Origin: Hofstenia miamia
Taxonomy: Eukaryota > Xenacoelomorpha > Acoela
DNA length: 64,000 nt
NCBI GenBank assembly: GCA_004352715.1
Contig: SCFE01000109.1
Span: forward strand, 234,459-298,458
Direction of reading: 5' to 3'
The notes below the pieces were generated by a model. The model did not search any database and was not told the origin of the DNA. It saw only the letters and a list, made by a program, of their open reading frames with translations. This document shows, piece after piece, positions 11,368-23,300 of the stretch (the stretch's first letter is position 1; each line of letters starts with the position of its first letter). The translations under genes were made by a program, and so were the position numbers.

Positions 11368-14300
11368 TAGCAATGAGTATATGGGAACATATAGATTTGA
11401 GCAAAAATGTTTGTACCCAGGACCAGCATACCATGTAAAGCTCCAAAAAAAATAGGCGAAATTTTTTAATACATTTGTTAATGAAAACTCCATATGAACA
11501 AAAAACCATTTAGCTAACGTGTACGATGGACTTGGTTTAATACAAATTTAGTAAACCATTTCTAGTGGAATTTCTCAGTGTATTCATAAAACAGTGTGGA
11601 GTTTATTGGCAGAAAATATATAAGTTTTGACCTTTATTCAACATCAAAAATGAATCATTCATTTAAGTTAACAATGAACACGTCAGCTATTTAAATATGA
11701 AAATGAAATCAACAATTAGTCACGTGTTAGAATGCAATATCCCGAAATTCATCTAGAAATGATATTTTTTTAAAAATTACGATTTTCCTATTTTCTGACA
11801 CATGCAGTTAAATGCTTATAGGCTGAACCAACAAACGTATCTCAGTATTTTTTTTACAATACAGGCTTTATGCACTTAGTTACTCAAATTTTGTAGAAAA
11901 TGACAGAAGAAACGCCAATAAACTCATTTAGACATGAAAACTTCAAAAAAGGATGCCCAGGAGATAAACAACAGTACAGTATTAATAATGAACTTTAAAA
12001 TAAAACAATAAATCAATAAAAATAAAAATTGTTTATAATCGGCACTAAGGTAATATTTACAAAACTATTAGAAGCCTCAAAAGACTGTGACCGCATTTGG
12101 GTTTGGGGGAACCTTAACCATTATCTTTAGAGTATAGGAAAAAAACCTCGACAGGCATTCCGTGCAAACAATAGTCAGAAAAGTAAACGTGTGGAAATTC
12201 TATATATCCACTATTTACAGAGGTACACAAAAGATTTGTTGCATTTGCTAATAGTAAACTTTCGATAGCAAAACTAATTTTGCATACTGTCAAATCTTAA
12301 ACTGCCTATGTACTTCTAAAATACAAACTGTTTTCCCGCATTTTCAAACAGTTTTCTCCAAGCACATTAGGGAATTTGGAAATCGTGGACACGCACACAT
12401 TTATTGATGCGTCGTGCGCAAGGTAGAAATTGTGCATGAATTGATTCACGGCTAGGCATAGTTTAACATCGTAAATGAAAGAGGAGACGTTCCTCTATCA
12501 CGCAGTGCTTTCAGACTTAGACTTAAACTGTCTCTGTTAGTTCTTGAGTTAAAATTTTTCAAGGAATCATAAATATGACATGACAACACTTCTAGTCAGT
12601 TTATATGGTTAAAAATCGTGCAAATATAATTAAGAGCATTTTTTTTTACAAAAGTACTCGATTGTAAACCATATTGCTTTACTTTAATGGAAGAAACTTA
12701 TTTTTAAGACTATGAAAAAGAATCGTTTCGCCATCTATCGAAATGTAATTAGTAAATAGGCGCCATATAAAGTGATAGATGAATGCGTAGAATTTTATCA
12801 CTCATCTCACAACAATAGCGATTGAAGTGTTGACATTTACGCGCAACTTATCACTAATGGTTATTTTGAGAGTGTATTACGTCATTTACAATTTTGTCTA
12901 AGTTGCTACTAATTACTAATTACGGGTGAGATTTTCAAACTATTTACATTTAGTTCCGATATATAGAAACACTAAAAATGACTGTTTACCTAACAGTGTA
13001 CTCAACAACAGATTGTATTTGGTATTGACAAAAATTTAAATTAAAGCCAGTGTGATGGTAAAGCCTAATTAATCTTGCCAAAGAGTGTTGATCTTGCAGA
13101 ATATTAATCACTGAAATAATTTCTAAACAATAACTTCTTGTTAACTGAAGAGTTTATCACATTGGTTGCTAAATATATCCAATGCGTAAAATATGATATA
13201 GATACCAGTGTTGAAAACGTTTTAAAGAATACACGTTTTCAAAAGTTTGCTTTTAAAGCAATTTCAATTATATATACAAAGATAATTAAACATTTGCCGG
13301 AGCCTTAGGCTTACCCATTGAATGATCTAAGGTAGATTTTGATGTGAATTGGAAATCCAATATAATGGCTTTCATTAATCAAAATATTATTAGTTCCGGA
13401 AACATTCAAAATTGTCTTTAAATCAGCGAAAAGCTTAAAGGGAGTGCCACACATTAGTCCTTTGATTATAACAAAAATTGCGGTTCTGAATTCTTTTATA
13501 TATTAGTCAAATAATTTGTATATAGTCATAACGATTTCTGAATAGTAATTGCGTAAACTACATTGCCTATACATATGCATCTATTAATAAGTGGGTCACT
13601 GTAATTATAATTACACTTCAAATATAGGTCACAGAAAACATTGCGACATTTAATAGTCAGCAAGAAAGTGCATTGAATATATAGTTAATTAATCATTCAT
13701 AAACACGTACAAGGGTAGAGAATTATGTAAACATCGAAACCAAAAATTGAACGTTACAAGCTGCATAATTATTCGAAATCGAAACAGCCGTTTTCAATGA
13801 AATCCAGTTAAAAAGACGCTACAGAAATTTTGAAAAGTTGTTTTTTGGTGCCCAACTTAATGGCCACTATCATAAATAAATTGTGTATTTATTAATGATA
13901 GTGGAACTATAATTAAAACAAAAACTCTGATTTTAAATATAAAATTACATAAAGTGATTAGGCAAAAGACTAATAGTCATTTTCAAATAGAACAATGTCC
14001 ATTTCATAATTTGACTAATCGTAAACCACAAAAGTCACTTTTTGGGGGCGCCACACGGTTAGTCTTTTGACTAAATTCAAAAGACAAACCGTGTTGCACC
14101 CCTTGAAGAGATAAATTAGTGTAATATTAAAATTAAACTCCAGGCTCCATAAAGTGTCCAGTTGGACAATCAGCGACACATGAGCAAGGAGATTAAATGT
14201 CATGCGTAACCGAAAGTTAAATAACATTTGAAACACTTATAATTTTACTTAGAAACAAGAAAATGTACAACAAACCTAAAGTTTCTTTAGCTATCAGCAG

Positions 14301-17300
14301 ATCAGATTCTTCCTGCATCTGACGCTTTTCATTTTCTGTAAGCTCTCGCTCCTAAAATATTATCGAGTAAACAATGGTATGAATTTCAAACCAGGGATAT
14401 ATCAGAAAAAACTCGCAACTAAACATTCAAATATTTATAATTACCCACGAATTTTTCAATTATACAATTGGTCTGAATAAGTTATACTATATTTAATATT
14501 TTAACTGAATCGACCTGCTTACCTTATTGCCTGACAGGTTTTCATGATTAAAAACATTTCTTAATCAAAATGAAAAAATAGGTAAGTGACAGAACTTGCT
14601 CAAAACAATGAAATTCTGCCAGTAATTTTTCAATAGCAATCATATTTCTGAGCAACAATTAAATCATAGGATCACATAACAACGTATAAGAGTACAACAA
14701 ACAGAATGAACGAAGATACAATTCTAAAGTAGTGTTGGGTCACAGTCGGCAGTATTAATGCGTACATTCAATACTGTAATGCTGCTTGCAAACATTTAAC
14801 AATGACAAAATGAGGCACAAATGGACGATCATTACTGAAAACAAGAAACACGAGAATGGGGAACAATGAGGCGCTCTACTAAAAACAACGACAGAAGTGA
14901 AATGGGAATTTAAGCGAGTTACTTGAAAAGGATTTGATAAATAGTTAGAGAAAAGACTGCTGAGAGAGTCGTCAAATCCAAAGCAGCAGAGCTTCCAAAG
15001 AATCATGGAATAGGGAATTTCATCAAGCGCCTTTGAGTTTCCGATAAAGATTACTACTTCCTCAGTGTTAGCGCCAAGACCAGTATATATAGTCCAGTAG
15101 ATTGGGCTGTGCTTGTGAGATTTTTCCACATAATGTGTGAAAAACATATATAAGGTTTTGAATATAAGCTTCTCCACTGACTTTCCAAATCAATCCTAAA
15201 CCGACACATACACCTGACGTTAAACCTATCACATTTTCACCCATTTTGTATTGAATTTTTATAAAATCTAATGCATTATTCGTTGTATTAGTAAAATAGT
15301 TTGAACAAATTATTCACACTATTATGTTTCAATTGAAAATTGAACTTACCAATTCTTTACGCAAAATTTTGTCTTTCCTAGCTTTTTCTTCACGTTCTCG
15401 AATTTTTTCTTCAAGTGTTTTCTTTTTGGGCACAACTGAAATAATATACATGTATTTAAGAATTTAACTATAAGCACACTAGTAATCATCTTGCTACAAA
15501 TTTAGATTTGTAAACCTCGTTATAGGTAACAATTTTAGATGTATCTCACTCTCAGTAAACTTTTTTCATTGAATACTTTAGGAAAATATATATTAGGCCA
15601 ATTTTTTTTGTGAATGCATTATTTAAATACTGAGGTACCAAAAGATAATTTTCAAAAAATAAATATATAGATGCATAGACGACAGCAAATGATCTTTTAA
15701 ATACCTTTTACTTCGCTATCTCTTTCTTCGTTTTCTGATTCATCGGCATCCCATGCATCCTAAAAATAACAGTAATATAAATGTAAATATACAGAAATAG
15801 CCTCATAGTTATCTATAAATGAGACATTTTCAACCAAGAAAATTCGAATTGTATTAATATTTGTGGTAAAATGAATTCAAGATGCGCGGAATTTGTAAGA
15901 TAAATATATATGTAAAATTCAATCTAGATGAATTCAGAAATAAGCATAATAGTGAACTTTTATTCATAATTATACTGGCATAAAGATAACCTGAAATTTA
16001 TATGTGTACCTTCTTCAAGTGATCATTTCTTATTTAATTATGAGGAAATAATTCCTGAGCACCCAGTGATACTCTTGAACAATATCAGAAATAATGTTGG
16101 TAAATGTAAATAAGTTATTTTTATCTTTGTAATAACTAGTGATACATTGGTAGAACTTCCTACCTTACGTATTCATTGCTATTAATATAAACAGCGGGAA
16201 TATTTCAAATAATTACAATGATTAATTTATCAGTATTCTATAACGGCCAATCAAAATAATTGGAATGCCTTTGCTATTTAAAATACAAATATGGGCTTTT
16301 GGTGAAGCAGTTCACCCCGACAGGACGAAAGAAACGTTGACTGGGTATATCGGAAGCAATGATTCATTCATAATATCTTAGTATGTTACTGAAACCATTC
16401 TTAAGCCAGAACGAATTATACGGCAGCAAACACTACTAATTGCTTCAAAAAATCATGGTGGTAGGAAAATTTTTTAGTTTGCTTTAAAAAACACTTCGGA
16501 AAATGAGCCTCCAGAAAAAGGAATTTAGTAGTAAAAGCCAGTTCGATCGGTTGAACACGAAATTGAAGTAGCAATGGAAAGCATGATTTGCAAAGGTAAT
16601 ACAGCTGGAAATTCTCCTAGAAATTGAGATAGTATTTTGGATTGAAAAAGTGAATAAGAAGAACATTAATCTAAGGTAGTTTGCCACAGAAAGACCTCAG
16701 CTGATGAACCCACTGTAACATACTGGATTTTTGACAATATAATAAACAACGCAAATGCAGGTTTGCTTGTAAAGTCTTAGTTAGTAGGCCTTGTTCTGCC
16801 ACCTTCCTGGTCGCTCTACGATTACTAACCTGCTCACTCTGATCGAAAACTGCTACTTTCACTCTGATTGTAATGATCCTGGTTGTATTATCTTTCTTGA
16901 CATCTGAAAAATCATTTTGGACTCTGCTAAGCAAGTGAGGAAACTTGCATTCGAATTTGCCGTGAAAAATGCCCTCCTTCATGGGAAAAAATCAAAGTGC
17001 ATGGGAAGACTGGTTTGGACTTTTCATGAAAAGATTCCCTGAGCTATCGTTGAGAAGACCTGAGGCAACTAGTCTCTCCAGGGCCACCAGCTTCAACAAA
17101 ACTAACGTTGGTGCCTTCTTTCAAACCTTGAAGGAAGTGTTAACAACTTACAAGTTTAGACCACAAGACATTTACAATTTTGACGAAACTGGGTGTACAA
17201 CTGTACAAAAAGTGACGAATGAGAAAGTGGTGGCCAGCTGCAAAGCCAAGCAAGTTGGAAAAGTCACGTCAGGAGAGAAGGGAACACTTGTGACAATGCT

Positions 17301-20300
17301 GGCAACCATCAATGCGGCAGGAAATTCTGTTCCCCCATTCATGGTGTTTCCGAGGGTGCACTACAAGAAGTCCACGGTGAATGGTGCACCCCCTGGCACA
17401 GATGGAGCCACTCATCCTTCTGGGTGGATGGCAATAGACAACTTTTTCAAGTATATGCAACACTTTGTAAAGTCAACAAAGTGCTCCAAAACTCATCCTG
17501 TGCATTTAATTCTGGATAATCATGAAACACACTTTTCTCTGCCAACAATTGACTTCGCAAGAGACAATGGCATTGTGATGCTGACCCTTCCCCCTCACTG
17601 CAGGCACAAATTGCAGCCCCTTGACTGTGCTGTCTATGGGCCCTTTAAGAAATTTTATACACAAGCGTGTAATGCCTTCATGGTCAATCACCCAGACCAG
17701 CCAATCACGACATTGCAGGAATTCTGGGCAATGCCTATCCTCTTGCGTTTACCCCCAAAAACACCTTTGTGCGTTTGTTACAGATCGACCACGAATATCT
17801 CCTTCAGTAGCTAGCATGGGGGGCTCAACTTCAACAACTGCTGCGAAATCGTCCGTTCGAGCTGAACTATAATCATCATCGGATGCAACATGTGCTGAGA
17901 TCACAACACCATGCACTCCAAAACCTTCCCGTAAGAAAATGCCTGTTGTGACTCCAGAAGAGATTAGTCCCTTCCTAAAAGCCACACTGTGTAAAAGTAC
18001 AAGAGGTAGAAGACGAGGAGCAACAATGGTTTTGACATCAAGCCCAATCAAGAGACATCTTCAGCTTATTGCTGATGAAAAGATGGCAAAAAAATCGAAA
18101 CAGGGACCTAAAACAGAAATCAAAGCCTGTTGAGGAGTCAGATGAGAATGATGGGGTGAACGAAGACAACATTCCGTTTGACGATGACTCATCAGAATAC
18201 GAAAGCGAAAGAGAGGACATCATTGAATCGGATCCTGAAGAGTGGATGCCTTATGACTATGTTTTGGTCAAGTATGACACTAAAAAACTGACCGTCGAGT
18301 TCATTGGGTGCATTTTGAACAGAACTAGAGATGAGGACACTTTAGACACAATATTGGAGGTAAAAGCCAAAAGGGCTCTCCATCTATCCTCTTGTTGATG
18401 ACATTGCAGAGTTTTCGCTTGAACAGGTTTTAGGCAAACTTTCAAGCCTACCATGCAAGGAGGAACAGCTCGTGTGGCACGCCATTTTGTTTTCAATGTA
18501 GACTTTACAAGATATGAGCAAACTCTTTGTTTAAATTGCATTTTTGACTTGTTCAGAAAGAGAGTAGGGCCTACTGTTTAGTGTGAATTCAATGATTATT
18601 ATTTATGTTGTCAATGTTTCAAATTTGCTTGGTTGATTTGCTATTTTAGTTTTTTAGGCATTACTATTACACATTCTTAGTGTTATTTGCATAGTTGTCA
18701 TTTATTTCAAAAGATACTAAAGTCTTTATACTCTACTGCATTTATGTTCAAATAATTGTGACTGATTAAAATGGCATATCTCTAGTTTTTTTGTTCATCA
18801 TTGCTCCAAATTTACCTCATTAGTTCATTTTCAAACTGATTCACTGTGCCCCATTATGATTCACTGTGCCCCGAGGCCGGGGTACAGTGAATCAGTAAAG
18901 AGAAAGTATGACAACATTATTATGTACTATAGTGTTAAATTCATTAAAGGGTAGCAGCACAATTTTGACAATGACTATTGATATAAACATTGGAGCAGTA
19001 ATAAAATGTCATAAACCTTCACACTGTTTAGACTTGAATTTTTGTGATCCACTGTGCCCCGGTCTCCCCTACTTACGATAAGAACAAAATACTGCAAAAC
19101 ACCCTTGCCAAATGAGGACATTTAAAAACCGTTTTGATTAAACAAATGGATAGATAATGAATCAAATATTAGGAGAAGTTACTATGACGAAGCCTCCCAA
19201 AATTATTGTATTTGTATCAAGAGTAATTTTATGGGAGATGATTCAAGATGCATAGAAAAACCATAAACAAGGAACTATCCGCACGTGTGTCAGGAGCATC
19301 AATTACTTGCATTCACTTGCAACGCATTAAGCTTAAGGAAATCTATCAAATGATGTCAATGTATATGGAGGAATATGAAAATCAAAACTGTCGCAATAAA
19401 ACCTTTACTAAATCAAATATTTATATAAACATGAGTGAATTGAATCAAAATCTATTTACATTTATTCTTATTTTTACACATGATTTGTTTTTTGTAAGTT
19501 TCTACTACCTAAAATACCTTAACCTTTTTATATATTTGTTTGTGTTTTGGAAAAAATGTATTATAGGATTGTGTATAAACTTTTGTAATTTAAATTTTGC
19601 GTTTTAGATGAATGAAGTCTTTCTTAAAGGTCATATTATATCTCAATTTATTTCACTAACATGGAAAAATTACTACTTCAATCTCAACGTGTTGATATTG
19701 ATCCTCCACAAATTTTAATCTATTTTCTTGAAGGCAGTGTAAACAAGTCTCTATAAAAAATGCAATTATTGGTGATTCAATATTTCAGGATTATTTCGTA
19801 TGTGTGTCTGTAAATTACCATTAGATGAGGATTCAAGGGTTCGCACCGGTTCGCGCGAACAGGTTCCTGGATTACCTTCTTCGACTGAAACGTACATAAT
19901 CATCTGGATAAAAAAGATATAATAATAATCAATTATGTATGAAATACGTTAATCAATATTAGTCCTCAAACAATTTCTAGTTTATGTTATTTTTCATTCA
20001 AAAACTAAATAATATATGTATAATAACCAATCAAAATTATCATTGCAGCAATCTTACAAATAAACAATTTACGTCAAAAATATCTTAGCTAATGTACTAA
20101 TGTAATTTATTTTAATTTCAATTTATTCTTAAATTAATATTAATGGAAAAGTCAACATTTCGAAGCTGTTATTAAAATTCAGCAAACATTTAACTACAAT
20201 ATATTAATATTTAAACATAAAAAAATCCGAGCACAGAATTTTTCATGTATATATAATATGGTGAAATGAACCTTCTACATATAACAATGGTTCAACCGTT

Positions 20301-23300
20301 TAAGTAACTGAAAAATATATTAATGATAAGTTATATCGAGTGTTTTACATGTAATTTGTAATGGGATACTGTAATATGATACTCTAAATATTAAATGTAT
20401 CACATGATACTGTTATATAATATATTATTTCTTCAACAGACTAGCTCAATAATAATTAAAAATCACATAATTGTAGATTTATCACCCTGCAATGAAGCGA
20501 CAGCATAGTATAGCTGATTTTCTTTTCAAAATCTCCAAAGACTGATGGAAAAGAAAACTCTGAACAAACAAATTTCGCATCAGGTTCAGCAAGAGATAAT
20601 ATTTCGAAACAAGCAACATCATCCGAATATCTAACATTACAGAAAGAATCTTGTGATAAAGCATCTGAAACTGAAAATCTGCAAGATAAAGACTATGAAA
20701 TTGTTAGGAATAATGATCTTCCTGATTGTTGGAATGTGAAACAAGTCGAGATGTTTAAGCAGAAATACGATTGTTCAGTTGTTATAAACAAGAAACTAGG
20801 GTGTGATTCATGTGCCAAATTTGATGCTTTAACTGGAAAGGATATACACATATCTAAAGAATGGAAGAAATGTAACGTTGAAGGACACGGGAAAAATAAA
20901 GCTGTTGAGCAGGCGTCTCTTAGGAAAAAAATGAACGACCAGTTTACATCTAAAGCACACAATTTATGCGTTATGCATCTGAAAGAACGCGAAAATAATG
21001 GTATTACCAAAGCTATTGATAAAATAAATGAAAAATTTAATAGCTCTACAAACAAAGTATTCAATACAGTTTATAGTATAGCAAAACGAAATCTACCGTT
21101 TTCTTCCGTTGAAGATGAAATTGAATTACAAATCAAAAATGGCTTAAATGTCAGTAGGACATCATTCTCGAAAAAGTGCTGTTAAAATAGTTGATCACAT
21201 TGCGAAAAAGATCGAAACAAAAGTATTTGCCAAAATAATTCAACAAAATTTAAAAATTTGTGTTATCATTAATGAAGCTTCCACTATATCTAACAAGGCA
21301 GTTTTGGTAATTTTTGTAAAGGTTGAAGATAGTGAATTTTTGTAGATTTATTTCAGTTGGATGGTCAGGATGCAGAAACAATATACACTACTTTGTTGAA
21401 TAATTTAGGATTTGATGACGAATATTTAACAAACAATCTAATAGCATTTTGTTGCGACGGGGCAAGTATAATGCTTGGCAAAGTATCTGGCGTTAGCTCG
21501 AGAATTAAACAAGGTTTTCCAGATATTATCATCTGGCACTGTTTGAATCATCGTTTGCAACTCGTTTTGGATGATTCTATCAAAGATATAAAACATTTGA
21601 ACCAGTCAAATAAGAACCAAATGGAACTTTTCAAAATTTCCGAAGAACTTAGAATAGAAATTCTAAAAATTGGTAGTTTTAGGACCGAGATAGGCTGCTT
21701 GCAGTCCTAGATCAACAGTTGCAATATGGCGTGCTTACAAAGCATTATTTTATTATTTTAGTAGCAAAGAAAAAGAAAAGTTCACAGGAATGGCCAAGCG
21801 TTTTGCAAACAGATATTTCCTTGATGATTTCGCTTAAATGATAGATATATTAAAGGAAATATCATTACTTTCGAATGCACTACAATGAAGAAATTTAAAT
21901 TTGCCACGTGCCGAAAAGTTAATAAAAAGTTCAATCAAGGCGCTAGAAGTGATGAAAGAAACGAAAGGTTCTTATGAAACAAAAATTGACGAGACTGTTG
22001 CTTCTGTTGCATTTCTTGATATTAAGTTTTTTCAAAATAAGAAATATATTAAGCTTCCTCGCCAAAGCCTGTTAGATTCTATTATAAAAAATACGAAACT
22101 ATGATTTATGGATTCTGATGAAATAAAAGCACATAAAAACTCCAAAGAAATTGATAACAAAATTCACTGTTTAGTAAACATCGTTAGCCCTGAATCATGG
22201 GATATTGATGAAGTTGTTGCACCGTGGAAACCAGCTGAAGAAAAATTACCCGCATTCTATAAGCAGTTTGACGATAAAATATGCGTTAACGATTTCCGTG
22301 ACTATGTACAAAATGTTATAGAAAACCATCCCAATCAAGATGTTCGTTCTACAATACAAAAAGCAAAAAAATATTATAATTACAATTGCTGTAAGTTCTG
22401 CTGAAGCGGAACGCGGATTTTAAGTTATGAATGTGATATATAGCGATAAAAGGAATCGTCTTGAAATTCAAAATGTCGCAAATCTTATGGTAATAAAGTT
22501 CCTCTTAATTTATGGTATTCTATGGATTCTGTTCGGACGTGGCTAAGAAAACACTACACAGCTGATGCTAAAAGAGTGAAGCATTCATCTAATATTTCTT
22601 ATAATTCTAATGAATTATTAATCTGGAAATATTTGAAATATGATGGTAAATCAGTCAGCTTATACAGAACTTTTCAAGTTCTATAGAAACAGTATTTTTT
22701 TTTGAATGAAATCTTATGCTGACTGTACCATTGTTTGCGATTTTCTTCAGAAGCATTCCAGTATTATATTTGATATAGAAGTAATCTTTCTTTTCCTTGT
22801 TTCAATACTTCCATGTAAACCAAAGTCTCAAATTGTGCGTCGCGCTGGTATGCCATTTTAATTTTCGAAAGGTATCGCAAAGTAGTTCCTTTTCGCAGGT
22901 TAGCTCAGTTTAGCTTATAACAATGAGGTTAAGTGGTTAGGTTTCCATATGAAATTTTATTCACTGGTGCGTCGTAAGTACAGCACATTTTTCCTGATAC
23001 GTCGCAACAAAAAATGTTTGAGAATCACTGATTTAAACCAACAGCGAATGATAGAGATTGTTGAGCAGGGTAATAGGCAGTGACATCCACAAGTCTATAA
23101 GAATTCCTTAGATTTGACTTCATTCCGAAGAAAATTATTGGATAAAAACCAACTAATGATTTCGTCGAATGTCTCCTTGGATTCGCCACATCCATACTTA
23201 CCAGCCAAACAGCAAGAAACATCATCAGCAAATATAATTAGAATTCCAGTTTGACATGAAATCTGCAGCTCATCATAAAGTATATTGAAAAGAAAGGCCC

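Noticed and set aside
11219-11509. Open frames across the (AT)n run near 11,340
   Set aside because: Runs of I-Y from a microsatellite; the same applies at 47,118-47,423 and 63,213-63,550, where Ns are also translated.
14015-14236. 73-aa minus frame next to eIF3J exon 5
   Set aside because: It lies in intron 5 and has no known domain; the eIF3j frame ends at 14276 with a donor.
19248-19607. 119-aa plus frame as a gene nested in eIF3J intron 2
   Set aside because: No domain, a low-complexity C-terminus, and a retroelement-like tail after it.
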